64,000 nucleotides of DNA, taken from NCBI GenBank assembly GCA_963573385.1, contig CAUYLG010071539.1:1-64000 (forward strand), written 5' to 3'. This stretch comes from Cacajao melanocephalus (lineage: Eukaryota; Chordata; Mammalia; Primates; Pitheciidae). This document shows positions 41,701 through 54,153 of this stretch, in pieces. Made by a program: the position numbers and the translations under genes. The notes below the pieces were generated by a model. The model was not told the DNA's origin, searched no databases, and saw only the letters and a list, made by a program, of their open reading frames with translations. Numbering within the stretch: the first letter of the stretch is position 1; the number at the start of each line of letters is the position of its first letter.

Positions 41701-43085
41701 AAGGAAAAAGGGAGGAAATATATTGGCAGGGATGATTGAAAAAAGGGAATAGAAAAGAGAGAAACAAAAAGTAAATTCACTTTCTTTTTTTTTTTGCCAA
41801 AGAGTTGTGGATTAGTACCTAGCTGACATTCTTGTTTAACTTTGGTATACAACCCCACGGTAATTATAACCAATGCCATAGTTAGTTGTTACAACCACAG
41901 CCACAATCACAATCATACTCATACCACATTCACTAAATCTTTGGGAAATAACATAGATCTGTGGCTCTTAACTCTATCAAACTAGATGCCCCATTCACTG
42001 TTCTTTGATTAAATTTAGGGATATTAAAACCTGAAAACTACATACCTTTAAAATCAATATAATGCCCTAAGTTTAATAAAAATGGAAAATAGTTCTTAAT
42101 ATTGTAAGTATATTTTGATATGTAAATGTTAAATAAGATTACAACAGAAAACCTACTAAGGAAGCTAGATATATGCACTTGTTCAGAATGAATAAATTTG
42201 GATTAAAAGAAATTAATCTGATACTTTCAGTACAAGAACACAGAAGAATCATAGAACAGAGGTACAGAAGACATAAAAATAAAACCCAGCATTGGGATCT
42301 ATAATAACAGGACTTATTTGTATACAATAAAAGTGAGCTAACCTCAAATGATACAAGGATAACAACAGATAATTGTAATTACCTCTGTCTCTGACACTGG
42401 GAAGCAGGGGATAGAGGATAGGCTAAAACAAACAGAAATATCAGGTGCCACAGAGAGGTTGTGTGGTTGATTCTGGGCACAGGAAAATAGTAACAGGTAA
42501 CTCCAAAAAAAATAATTTTAAGATACAATTTTCTAACCTAGACTTATCCTGTGCTGTAATTTACAATTACATAGGAGGTCAATAATATGAAAATTAAAAT
42601 AAAACTTTTTAAATAGATACAGTAAGATTTCTAAATGATATCTGCCCCTGCTAATTTAAAAATATTTTGTTCTAAGTCTGTTAGAAGGAGTCTCAGTATC
42701 TTCTGTTACATATTTGCACATGAACTAAGCTTTAGGAGGCAGGCCAATAGTAGTGTATTGTATCAAAATCCACTAGCAGCGTTGCTTTCTATAATGTGAT
42801 TTCCTAAAATAATGGTCAATGTTTCTGTTGTGTTTTTGAAAAGTATTCAAACCATGAGAAATATTTTGTGATTATATTTTAAAGATGTTGTGTGTTTATA
42901 TGTCAAGTGTTTTAAGCTCAGCTAATTATAAACTGTTCTTTCAATTGCATAAACATCTGTCAGAGTGTTGGAAAGTTGTGCTCATGTGAGAGAACTCTTC
43001 AATGTGCACAACTGTTCCTTGCATTGTAAGCCCTCTAACATTTCTCACTCTGTCCACTAAATGAAAGAAGCAACCACTATTGTTT
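41701..43085. other. Unassigned AT-rich sequence
   Basis: No gene or repeat recognised. Confidence 0.45.
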
Positions 43086-43595
43086 TCTCTGCTTTTATGA
43101 GTTTGACAGCTACAGATATCTCAAATACTGCATGAATTCACCTATATGAGGTATCCATAATCTTCAAACTCATAGAAGTAGAGAATACAACAGTGGTTGC
43201 CAGGATCTGGGGGTTGGGGGAAATGGGGAGTTCTTCAATGGGTAAAAAGTTTCACTTATACTAGATGTATAAGTTCTAGAGATCTCCTGTACAACATAGT
43301 GCTGACAGTTCACACTGTGCTATGGTGTACTTCAAAAGTTGTTAGATCTCATGTTAAGAGCGTAGATTTCATGTTAAGTGTTCTTACCACAAAATGTAAA
43401 CCAAAAATAAAAACAAAGGAATACAAGGAAACCTTTTGAGCGCTATTAGATATATCTACTACCTTGATCATATTGACGGTATTATGAGTGTTTGCATATA
43501 TTCAAATTCATCAAATTGTATACATAAACATATGCAGTTTTTAGTATATTAATTATATCTCAGTAAAGCTGCTACAAATTTAAAAAAAAGAGTAA
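43086..43595 (+). mobile_element. L1M 3' UTR end, sense (possibly two fragments)
   Basis: 'actcatagaagtagagaatacaacagtggttgccagg', 'gggaaatggggagttcttcaatggg', 'taccacaaaatgtaaacc' (to about 43430), then 'caaattgtatacataaac', 'attatatctcagtaaagctg' and an A-run. Both match the 3' ends of L1MB/L1MC/L1ME-type elements. Confidence 0.7.
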
Positions 43596-44744
43596 TGAGC
43601 AGTACTCAATCACTGTGATGACCCAAAATGGCACTGCAGATCTACAGAATTTTCTCTAAGATGTGGTAAAATCTTCACTGAAAATCACTGTTGATCTTAA
43701 TTATTAGCTTGTTAGGGTCAGACTCAAAGAATGAGAACTTGTAGCAATGAGCTGAAAAATGGCTAAGTGATTTTTAATGATCAGTATTCACTGAGCTGCT
43801 AGAAGTGAGGCAATCAGGGGCAAAAAACCCATAAAATTTGAAATTCAGAGATGCAATTATATTCTCATGTGATCGAACACATATTTTAAAGAGTTTAGAT
43901 CTAATGGCTGTATTCACAGGTTTTTAAAGTAGTTTTGTGTACTTATTTCATAAGCATCATTCTATGTTGGCATTTTATAAAGGCAATCTTTCACAAAACA
44001 CTGGATTTATTTAATTCTCAGCTCTGTTTTCTGTGAAATTAAAGGTCTTAATATGAACAACTGCTCTAGTAACTACCACATATTTGAATCACAATTGAGA
44101 ACTACAATAACTAAATCAGAATAAGATCAGGAAGTAAAACCTTAAAGTGAACAAATTTGGGGGAGGAAGTGAGCATGCTAGGGAAGTTGTCAAATCTTGA
44201 GAAATTAAGGGAGCAATGAGTAACTCAAGTAATGAAGTCGGTCTTGGGAGCCCCTAGGAACCTGTCAGCAAAGCAGATCATTATAGCAGCAAAGGTAACT
44301 TTCATCAGCACATCTTGGAACAGTGATTGTTTTAAAGGACCTATGAACACTTGTTTTATGCACTCATATAATGAGAAAAAAATGATTAATTAGCTGAGTG
44401 TTTTCCCCAGATATTTACTTCATTAAATTTCATTAAAAATATTTAATGAATGATATCAATAATCAAAAAAAGAAAGCATACTGTCTTTTTCAAAATGTTT
44501 TCCTATTTAGTAAAGTCATACGTGTTATTGCAGATTACTCTGGTACTTGGTATTGGTGAAGGTATTTCCTTAAATGAGGAAACACTTTATAAACAGAAAA
44601 CTTGACCTTAAAGTGTTTCCCAGAATGGAACTATCTGCTATAATCATGAACTCCTACAAGGCAGAAACCACTGTTGTCTAACCTACTCTGTGACTGTGCC
44701 ATCTACTAGAAAAGAAACTGGGCTCAGGACAGCCTGTATTCATT
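43596..44744. other. Unassigned AT-rich sequence
   Basis: No gene or repeat recognised. Confidence 0.45.
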
Positions 44745-44872
44745 TATATCATAGCAATTATTTCTGGTATTATAATTGCCTGTCTACTTGCCTGTTCATT
44801 CCCTCATTCCCAACAACTCTATTAGAAGATAAGCTTCTTTTCTATTAGAGTGAATTAATTATTAAAGTGGCA
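44745..44872 (+). repeat. Possible L2 3' fragment
   Basis: 'ttgcctgtctacttgcctgttcattccc' and 'ctattagaagataagcttc' resemble the L2 3' region. Weak. Confidence 0.4.
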
Positions 44873-44879
44873 TATTAAA

Positions 44880-45530
44880 ATTTCCCTCTAATTTTTTTTT
44901 GTTTTTATACTTATAACAGTTATCACATAGTGTTTTTAGTCACCGTGTTATCTGTTGCACACATGTATCTGCTTATTATATCTTCTTCAATAATTGTGTC
45001 TTTTCTTTTTATACAACGGCTTTTTTGTCTGAGTAGTGATTGCATTTTATAATTTTACCTTGTTTAATGCATCTATTTCCCTCTGATTCTTTCTTATTAT
45101 ATTTTCTGTCTCTGCCTTTTTTTTCCCCTGCCCGTGTCTCTGCCTTTTTAAGGTCTGTTTTAGTTTATCACTTTAGCGCTATTTCTTACAAATAACATGT
45201 AGTTGGGTTTTGTTTCTTAAAATTGAGCAATTTGGTTCATTCATATTTAAAGTAAGAAGTTACATATTTTCTGCCATATTACTAAAGTTTGCTATTTATT
45301 TTATTATATTGTTTCCTTCTTTTACTTGTTTCTCTTGGTATGATTAAATCACTTTGTTCTCTTATTTACACTTGCTAATTTGAAAATTTAACTTTATTGA
45401 ACTTTGCCCATTACACTGGGGTTACTGTCCTGTTTCAAGTATAAATTCCCACTTATGATATAAAAGCAACTTATTAACTGTTCCAATTGTGGACATTGCT
45501 AGTTATCTAACCGATTCTCCTTTTTTTCTC
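44880..45530 (-). mobile_element. Antisense L1M ORF2 fragment
   Basis: 'aaggtctgttttagtttatcac', 'gtagttgggttttgtttcttaa' and 'ttcattcatatttaaagtaag' are the reverse of the L1 ORF2 segment between endonuclease and reverse transcriptase. Heavily decayed. Confidence 0.6.
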
Positions 45531-45539
45531 TATTAATCA

Positions 45540-45955
45540 GAATGTACATATTTCCAGTGCCAGGAGGTGTTGCAAATTTGATTGCCCTTGCTTTCTTTTG
45601 ATTTGAAGTGGCCAATGGACCACTCTCTGGCTAACGATATGGAAGCAGAAATTTATTTGGTAGAGCTCTAGGGAAAACAATTTTAGACTCAGCTGGAAAT
45701 GTATTTTTGCCTTTTGCTCTTCCACATCTTTCTGCCTAAAATACAGATGTCATGCATAAAGGTAGAGTAGCCAGATGAGGATGACAAAAGCCACCAGAAA
45801 GAGGACTGAGTGGGAATGTAGGAGATTAGGTCTCTGTTAGCACCATGGAACTGCAGTGGACAGCCTGCTTCCAGATTCCTGTTATGTGAGAAACACAAGC
45901 ACCTTTTAGTCAGATTTCTTGTTTTGTGTAGCTGAACACAATTCTAATGGAAACA
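45540..45955 (+). mobile_element. Old MLT1/MaLR-like LTR
   Basis: 'ttttgccttttgctcttccac', 'gccaccagaaagaggactgag', 'cctgcttccagattcctgttatgtgagaaac' and 'gtgtagctgaacacaattctaatgg' follow the 3' half of an ERVL-MaLR-type LTR, sense strand. Confidence 0.5.
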
Positions 45956-46099
45956 CTCCCTGCTGACCAAAGCAACCTCTAATCCCTGGCTGCACCCCAA
46001 AAGATGAATGAGTTGAATGCCCAAATTCCCTACTCTCTTCAAACTGTGATCAGAATTCTTTTACTTCTCCTTTCTCCATATTCTCGACACAAAAGTTAC

Positions 46100-46900
46100 A
46101 GGGAAATATTTTGTGCTTTAATTCTAAACTATTAATTTGTATTATTTTAGAGTTCCATTTTATTTCAAAGTCCTTTATTATTTCGTCTTTCTCTCATTAC
46201 ATATAGAGATATATATTGCAAAGTTCATTTCTTACCACCAAAATCTTTCTTCTTCACCTTTCCTTACGTTATGATTTCTGTTCTGATTCATTTCTTTGGC
46301 TGATGTTTGTTTTGTTTGTTTGTTTTTAAGTATTCTCCTTGGAAGAGATATGTGTTAATAACATCTGTGATTTCTTGCTTATTGGGTCACAGTGCTTTTC
46401 TCTCACTAGCCTGTGGATAATATTTAAATGTCATCCAGCTTTCAGGATCACAGATAAAAAATCTAATGTCAGTCTGTTTCATTTTTCTTTTGTAACTAAA
46501 TCTTTCCATTTTTAAACTTATGTTGTTATTGTTTTTTATCTTGGACATGTTTTACCAGTCACTCCTGCTCAGAGTGAGTGAGAGCTTTAATTTGCAGAAT
46601 CAAATCCTTCTTGCAGCCAGAGATTTCTCTCTAGAATTTAATTATTGCCTTCTTTCTCTTATTTCTCTCTCTCCAATGGATCTACTATAATTTAGATATT
46701 TTGATTTCTAGATACTTTTTCCAAGTCACTTTTCTCCATGTTTTGAAACATTTCTACACTTAGATTTTCCATGACAATAATTTAATTCTCCACAGTGCTC
46801 ATTCTGTTCTTCATTTCATCTATCAAACTCATTTGAAAAAAATTAAAAAGCTGTCTTTTTATTTCCAGGAAGTATATTTTAGTGTAGTGACTAAATGCCC
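46100..46900 (-). mobile_element. Probable antisense old L1 5' part
   Basis: T-rich sequence with 'ccatgttttgaaacatttctac', 'cagtgctcattctgttcttcatttcatctatc' and similar blocks that resemble the reverse of L1M 5' regions. Assignment is by style more than by a decisive motif. Confidence 0.4.
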
Positions 46901-47254
46901 TTAAGTGCTCTTATTATTTTGTTGTTGTCAATGATGTTAAATGTGCAGCCTCTCTCTATCAGCAGTTCTCTATAACTAGGAGCTACCTTTTTACTAGGAG
47001 CTACAAGCTCTGCTTGTTCTGGGACCCTAATGATTGGTCCTTAGGGAACTGGCTTTTACTACCTTTAGCACTCAAGTTGACCTACGTGGGTGTTATGAAC
47101 ATAATCAGAAAATGGCGGCCACCCAGCATGATGTGCTCTTGCATGTCAGTGATAGATAAGCATGGCTTTTTTCTAGGGAACGCTCTCTCCTCCCTAGTCT
47201 CAATTGGTAGAGTCTGGCTGATGGAATAGGAAGTGAATCTTTTTCTTTGGCATA
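46901..47254. other. Unassigned sequence
   Basis: No gene or repeat recognised. Confidence 0.4.
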
Positions 47255-47430
47255 TTATGTTCCAGGTCCCATTCTAAGCAATTTACAAAAATCAAAACCT
47301 TTAATTATAATAACCCTTTGATCTAGATACTACTATCTTCATTTTACAAAAGAGTCATTAAGAAACTTACCCAAGCTTCCACTGCTACAAGGCAATGGAG
47401 CCAGAACTTAAATCCCAGCAAAGCAGGCTT
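47255..47430 (-). repeat. MIR SINE
   Basis: 'cccattctaagcaatttacaaaaatcaaaacc', 'cttcattttacaaaagagtcattaagaaacttacccaag' and 'gagccagaacttaaatcccagc' are the reverse complement of MIR in the right order. Confidence 0.8.
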
Positions 47431-47809
47431 TGTGTATAACAATGGTTCTCAAACAATATGTGAGCATTCCACATGCATGAATACCCAATAGGCATTTCAG
47501 GGCCAAGGAGACCAGCTGCTCCTCCAGAGGGACCAAAGCTCTCCAGGGGCCAAAATCTCAAAGCTCAGCTCCTTGCCCGAGGCCTGTCCACTGCCAGTCT
47601 CAAAACTCTGTTGGCCAGAGAAGGAAAACATTTTGCACTCCGTCACTCCTTTAGCACCCAGGTAGGGCAGAGGCTTTGCAAACACCCACTATATACCCTG
47701 CCTCTTTGTCTAGCCATTGTCCAGGGCAAAATGTAGTTGGGAGCTAGGGCAGAGTTTGAATAAACTGGAAGCAGAAATAGGCCTTCATATCATACAAAGC
47801 TTTAAATGT
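47431..47809. other. Unassigned GC-richer sequence
   Basis: 47480-47740 stands out in base composition. The frame at 47473-47736 (87 codons, plus) has no recognised domain. Confidence 0.35.
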
Positions 47810-47915
47810 AATCTTCTTGAGGGTGGCAACTGTTTTCATCAACTGTTGCATTCTCAAAATCCAGAATATTGTAACAGTAGTAGCTCAATAACTATGTACT
47901 GAATGAATAATAGGT
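47810..47915 (+). repeat. L2 3' end
   Basis: 'ttcttgagggtggcaactg', 'tagtagctcaataactatgtactgaatgaat' match the conserved L2 3' end. Confidence 0.65.
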
Positions 47916-48589
47916 CTTTGCCATCTAAGGATCATCATCCTATAGAAATGTGTAAGATTTAGGACTTTATCCCCAAACTTTAACCTCCAGACTGATCCTC
48001 TTCTGAGTTTTTGGAAAGCCATCTGTGAGGTTTCTATCCTCTTAGAATTGGAAAAGGGAAGCCTCTCTTTGTTCTTTCGGTTATGAGTTTACAACAATAA
48101 AAAAGACAAGACACTTTCTTACAGAAAACAAAATGAATAAACGTGATGTACATAGACAAGCTGTAGGAAGTTCTATGTGTGTATATATGTGTGTGAGAGA
48201 GAGGTGATTAGGAGAAAAGGAAGAGAAAGATGAAATTGAGGAAAAGCTGGTATAGTACAGCAACCATGCTCCATAGAGAAGAAGAAAATGTTTCTTAGCA
48301 ACTAAAGGTTTCAGGAAGGAAAATTCTCAATTCCAGTTGGGGAAAAGTTTGGAGTGTAGGTAAATATGCAGCAAAAGAAATGGCATTTGACATGATTGTT
48401 GTGATGAATAATTTGCTTTGAGAAATAATGCTGCTTCTTTTCCTCTGCATCTATTAACAATTTGGCTGTATCTCAAAGCGTGGCCAAAATCAATGGAATG
48501 GCTGAACTGGAGGCTAGTTTGTCCATCATAGACAGATATTGTTAGGGACCAAAAAGGAAAATTCTTTGCTACCTCACTGCTATAATTGT
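47916..48589. other. Unassigned sequence
   Basis: No gene or repeat recognised. Confidence 0.45.
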
Positions 48590-49208
48590 TTTATCTTTTG
48601 ATTTACCTTACTAATGCATGAACATATTCTCTTGGTAAAAGATTTTTAAAATGCAAAAATATTGAGAGCAAACCCTGAAACGACCCCTGCAGTATGCCTT
48701 TCCTGCTTTCCTCTCCCAGATGGTGCCACTGTCAAGCATCTGGTGTGCATACTTCTGTCCCTTCCCATGCAATTACATGTATTTACATATACCTTTACTG
48801 ACTTTTTAACACAAAGGGGATCATATTCTACTATTTGAACTTACAAAAATATAATTGGAAAATTTTTCATGTATTATAGGTTGGTTATATGTGCCATATA
48901 TCATATTCTTTTTACAACTTTCCCCTATTGATGGAAATTTTACTGTTTCTAGTTTGGTATTAACACAATGAGGTTATGAATGGCCTCGAATGGACATCAC
49001 CGGGCACTCATGAATGTATTTCTTGAAAATATATTGCTAGAACCAGAATTGTTGGGCCAAGGATATTTAAGATTTAGAATACATTCTTCCTAATTTCCTT
49101 CCCAAAATATTTTACCAAAAAAGACTCTTATCTGCTGTATATGGATGTGCCGGTTTCCCTATATCTGTCCCAGATTTGACAATGTATGCCATCTGATAGG
49201 TGAAAAAC

Positions 49209-49253
<45 letters not shown>

Positions 49254-51450
49254 TTGCCTGTGAATATCTTTTACATGTTTATTGGCCCTTTTGTTTCTCT
49301 TTTTGAGAACTACCACCTGGCATCCTTTACTCACTTTAGTGTTGAGTTGTTTGCCTTTTCCTATATTATTTATAGAAGTTTTTACACATTCTGGTTATTA
49401 ATAACTTTTCTACTAAATGTGTTGCAGTAATTCATCTCTGCCACTTGTATGTTATCTTTACTATGTTTTCCCCCTCCCCATTATACAGAAGTTTTTAAGC
49501 TTCTTAGGTGAAACTTGTCATTTATACTTTAGGTTTCTGGGTCAAGGTTTCATTTACGACCTTTGCTACCCCATAGCTTTAAAAAGTATTCTGTATTTTT
49601 TTCTCTAACACATTTATATTGTTATTTAATATTTTGTGTTTTAAAGCATCTGAAATTTAGCAATTGATGTGAGGCATAAACATTACTTTATTTTTTCATA
49701 TTGATAGCTAGTATTCCTACAATTTAATGATGACACAATTTTTCCCACTATTTAAAAAACCAAATTAATCATAAAGTCTTACATATACATGAATCTGCTT
49801 ATATGATTTATTCAATTTTATGGACTCATTTTCCAATTTCTAAACTCTTAATTAGTATAGGTCTAATAACATGTAATTATATGTAAATTGAAGTCATCTC
49901 TCATTGATAGTCTTTTTCAGATTTTTTGGCTCTTTTGTGGTATCTTCTTTCTTATGAAAGAGGAGATTATATAGCTAGATAAATAATTAGATAGATATAT
50001 ATATGTATATAGTCCCTTGAATTTTATATTTTAACTCCTTATATTTTTCAGTGACATCCATTTTCTCACTGATATTGTTTGCAAAAAGAAAAGTGTTAGC
50101 TTTATCTCTTTGTTTCCCATAGCAATGCCTCTTTTTGCTTTCTTGTATGTCTTTATTACACTGAGGATGCCATGGACACAACAGGTACCCCCTTCTTGTT
50201 CTTGTGTTTAGTGAGGATATTTCTCATATTTTTGCCATCAACTATGGTATTTTCTAGATTTCATGTAAGCATTCTTTAGTAGAAATATGCCTTTGGTCTC
50301 TGCTTGCTAATTTTTTGAGTCATTAATAGGTACTGAATATAATCTAATGGATTTTCTCCATTAGTTCACTAATAATGATATACACATTTATTTTCTAATG
50401 TTTAAGTAGGTGTTCTGAAAAACCCTTGGTTAGACTCTCCCTTGTAAGTATACATCTCAAAATTTTCCTCTCCTTTTCCTACCGAAGAACAGAGAGGAAC
50501 TTTACCATTTAACCAGTGTGAATAAGGAAATGGAACAATGGGTTAGAATCACTGCCAATAAAGCTGCACCAGGAGAGGTCAGACAAAGATCAGTTTATCT
50601 CCCATAAAGATAGGAGTCAGTATTAGTTCAGATACGTTAAAAAAGAAAAAGAAACAGAATCTCATAAGCAAAGGCCGAAAACATTGCGACAATTTTTGAA
50701 CTTTGTGTAATATAGTATTGGGTATCCAATAAGTAGTTAATGCAATAACACTCTACTTTCTAAATTTCTTCATATCCTGAAATTTCTGCCTCTTTTTTAA
50801 TCATATATATGTCCAGAGAAGCAATTGTTCTCTGATTTTTGCAAATGTCTAAGACAGAAATAACTTATACTTGAATATGAAGTACAGTATTCTTTAATTT
50901 TCTGCTGGGTTTGGTATGTTAATATTTACTTTAGGATTTTAATATGCATGCATATGAGGACAAATTTAATTCTCTTTGTCTTTTTTGTACACATTTTGTC
51001 CTTTGTTGATGGCAGAGTTTGGCTATTCTCATAGAATGACTTATATAGCTTTTCATAATTTTTTCTGCTCTGGAATAGTTGATATAAAATATAAAAAGTG
51101 TTGCCTACTTGAAGTGTTATAAAATTCTTCTATGAAATTACTTGGACCTAAGTTCGTTTTAAAGAGTATTTTTTGTTGCCTGCTCATTTCTTTATTCATA
51201 ATACTTGTATTTTTGACTTCTTGAATTAGTTATTATATACGTTTCTATGAAGTGATACACTTCGCTTAGCTTTCTAAATGTCTGGCATAAAGATAATCAA
51301 AATACTTTCCTATGATTCTGGCTCTAATATAATTTTAAATTTCCTTTGCACTTACGAAGTTGTTTATCCACATCTTTTCTAGTTTTTTTTCATTATAATT
51401 GCCAAATGTTGAATTTAACAGTACTTTTCAAAAATAGTTTTGATTGTTGA
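48590..51450 (-). mobile_element. Long antisense L1M (3' UTR through ORF2)
   Basis: Order of landmarks fits one L1M read in reverse. 3' UTR: 'gatggtgccactgtcaagc', 'gaattgttgggccaaggata'. ORF2 end: 'gtgaatatcttttacatg', 'gggtcaaggtttcatttacg'. Reverse-transcriptase region: 'aattacttggacctaagttc', 'gttgtttatccacatctt'. A CA repeat interrupts it at 49211. No open frame remains. Confidence 0.65.
49211..49251 (+). repeat. (CA)n microsatellite
   Basis: About 20 uninterrupted AC units. Likely length-polymorphic. Confidence 0.97.
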
Positions 51451-52070
51451 TTGGTGGGACAGATCCTGAAGAAGATGCACACTGTCTTATAAGCCAGAGG
51501 TCTCTGTAGCATCTTCAGTCAAGGGAGGTGCAATAGCCTTTAATAGGGAGGAGTGGGCCACTTCTGCAGATGGTTCAGGGAAATTGGGGTTTCAAATTTC
51601 TTTAGTGTGTCAACCAAGAAGTTTCCATCTCAAGACTCCTTCCAAAAAAGAAACTGACCTGGGTTTAGCAGCACTTCTAAGATTGAGAATTCAGTGTTTT
51701 TGCAGCTGGCCAGCTTTATAAATAAGTCCTGTACCTGATCCACCGCTCTTTCTGCTGTCCTGCTGCAGTAGTTGACTGTTTCTTCAAAAACTGCCAAAGA
51801 AGCTCACTGGCTTTCTCACTTTGCCTGTAATTCATGATTAATCATCCTCAGCCTCTTGTTTTCTTTCTCTGGTGCCTTGGTTGCATGCAGCAAAATGTAT
51901 TTGATTCCATTGTCTATAGTTATTACTTTCCCCAAACTTTTCAAACTTTTGAGATATTGCACCCATCAGTGCTTTTCCTTCACTATTATACCCTCTGAGT
52001 TCACCACCAGTGAAATTTTAACAATTATACTGTGCATTAGCTAGTCTTCTAAGGTGGCTCAGTTTTACCC
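51451..52070 (-). other. Unassigned insert with coding-like texture
   Basis: This stretch interrupts the L1M pattern. Read on the minus strand, short frames look protein-like, for example EKENKRLRMINHELQAK (near 51830-51880) and VNYCSRTAERAVDQVQDLF (near 51715-51775), separated by frame changes and stops. There is no poly(A) tail and no clear target duplication. It could be a decayed processed pseudogene or an internal fragment of an old retroelement. I do not recognise a parent protein. Confidence 0.35.
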
Positions 52071-52540
52071 CACCTTCCATGTACATATTCCATGTCCTGC
52101 TTCCTCTCTCTTTGAATCTAGTCTTTGCTGTGATTACATTAATAATAGAATATGGTATAAGTGATGCTGTACTATACAAAATGATGGCTTTAGTCTTTAA
52201 ATGATCTTGCATTTTTTAGTTCTTCTCTCTCAGAAACCTTGTTCTTGGTATGTTCCTCTTGGAACCCAGCTGCCATATTGTGAAGAGTCCACTTATACGC
52301 ACACTGCTCACCAGTTCCAGGTGATCTCAAAGCCTCAGCTAGCCTCAGCTTCCAAACAAGCGAATGAGCCCAATTAAGCTTCCAGATGACTACAACCTCA
52401 TCCAGCATCATTGAAGCTGGACAACTGCCCTGCTAAGCCTAATTAACTCGCAGAATCATGAGAGGTAATAAAATAGTTATTTTAAGCCACTCAGCTTTGC
52501 ATATATTTGTTAAGCAACAAAATGTAATCAGAATATGTTG
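52071..52540 (+). mobile_element. MLT1-type LTR, sense
   Basis: 'ataatagaatatggtataagtg', 'cttctctctcagaaacc', 'ccagctgccatattgtgaag', 'cttccagatgactacaacctcatcc', and the end 'gttattttaagccactcagc...tttgttaagcaac' are MLT1 landmarks in order. Confidence 0.7.
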
Positions 52541-52544
52541 CCAC

Positions 52545-52990
52545 AGTATTCCAGGATCTTCCACACTCCATTTGCTACCGATGATGAGATCTTAATTGTT
52601 AGCCACCTGGTGGGTGATCGGCTCCAAAATTCTATGCTTAAAGTTCCGCTTTCTTGGTCCACTTGGCACCAACTGTCTGAAATCAGGTCCCCTGACAAAC
52701 ATTCGTTAAGACAGAGAAGACAGGCATATGCATCTAAAAAGGTTTTGAGGAATAATCAGAAACAACCCCTGTGAGGGAGTACAGGAAAGACTGGGCAGAA
52801 GGAGAGGCTGAAGTGCAATACCAGAGATCTCAGCCAGTCTCACGGAGAGCTCAAGATGAGAAGGACCTTAGGAGTTGTCCTGAATTGAGGGAAGGAGTCT
52901 GGGATCAGTTATTGAATGCAGGCTGCCCCTCAGAAAGGATGCTACCTTTGAATGAAATAACCTTGACAGTGTACCATAGCATCCCATATG
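52545..52990 (+). other. Unassigned, ERV-like sequence
   Basis: 'cccctgacaaacattcgttaagacagagaag', 'cagccagtctcacggagagc' and 'gatcagttattgaatgcagg' give the impression of an old class III retroviral LTR or internal part, but I could not name it. Confidence 0.3.
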
Positions 52991-53483
52991 CTGCCATTTA
53001 AATATTTCATGATTTTGGAGTTTTTTTACCTCTCTACCTTTTGTCTATCAAACTTTATTTGTCCTATTTCCTCTTCCTCCACCTTGTTGTTGGAAAGCTA
53101 TACCCTTTCTATTATTCTCATTTTTATTCTTATATTTTTGAGATGTATATTTAACCTTACAACTTTCTGTCAATGTCCACGTTTAATCAGAATATCTCTA
53201 CCTACAAGGGACAGGATTTGTAGCCTACTTTTATTTGTTTTCTGTTTCTGATTTTTCTTCTCTACCACCTCTCACAATTCCAGACTGATACATCTGCTTT
53301 AATATGTTACATGCTAGTAATTTTTAAACTTTATTTTTTCTATTTTAATAGTTTAATTTTGTTTCTCCTGAACACTATAGATTTTTTTCTTGTTTAGTTA
53401 CTACTAATATACAGGAATACAATTTTTATATTGAATATTGCAAATTGACTTTGCATTTAGTAACTATAAACTCATTAATTTTT

Positions 53484-54153
53484 GGAATTCCTTTTACTTT
53501 TATTTTTATTTTATTTTTTATTTATTTTATTTCCAGGAACACATGCATTTTATTGAACACCATCGTAGAAAAGTGTGTGAGTATAAAGGGCTGATACAGG
53601 ACGTGGCTCAGGGTCAGGGCGAGGAATGGAAGGTGGAGTACGTGGGAAACAGGTCAGGGGCAGAGCCCCTGGCCTGGATAATTCCTCTTGATCTATCGAT
53701 AGACTTGCAAGATCAGTGCTGGGATGATGATAAGCAGAATGGTCATGATGATGCCCAAAACCAGGGCGCAGATGTTTAGGCACTTGGCGGTGGAGGCATA
53801 AGCCTGGACCCCAGTCAGGTCACCAACCATCTTCGTGTCCCTAGACTTCATGGAGTAAGTGAGCGCTGAAGCCCACGCAGCAGGAGTTCATGAAGAAGAT
53901 GTTGAACAGGGACCAGACGAGATGGTTGGGCGTGGAGGTCTTGCTGCGAATGTGGATCACGGTGGATGTCGGGGGAGCAGAGTTGTGGGGCGCCCCCAAC
54001 ACAGCCACCTCATGCTCCTCCTTCAGCATCTCATAGTTGGGGGGACGGTCGGTGTTGGCGGGAGTGAAGAAGTTTTGGACAGTGTGGTTCATGGTGTCCA
54101 GGGAAGACCAGCCGTGGTAGGGTTGTGGGATAGTTCTCCTGGAATTCATTTTA
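53484..54153 (-). pseudogene. IFITM3P: IFITM3 processed pseudogene (retrocopy)
   Basis: An intronless copy of interferon-induced transmembrane protein mRNA, minus strand. The coding part runs from the start codon at 54092-54090 to a stop at 53695-53693, 400 bases; adding a 2-base gap gives 133 codons, the length of IFITM3. The N-terminal half is open: MNHTVQ, then the endocytic Tyr motif [20 protein letters not shown] and VWSLFN. These residues favour IFITM3 over IFITM2, and IFITM1 lacks this extension. A 2-base deletion near codon 86, after 'GFSA', shifts the frame and gives an early stop; the rest of the CD225 domain is readable in the next frame. IFITM3 has one intron, absent here. AATAAA (53553-53548, minus) and a decayed A-rich tail (53497-53533) follow. 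Target duplications are ggaattcctttta (53484-53496) and ggaattcatttta (54141-54153). It lies in L1M DNA, without a promoter of its own that I can see. The parent protein blocks virus entry by altering endosomal membranes; this copy would not encode a working one. Confidence 0.95.
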
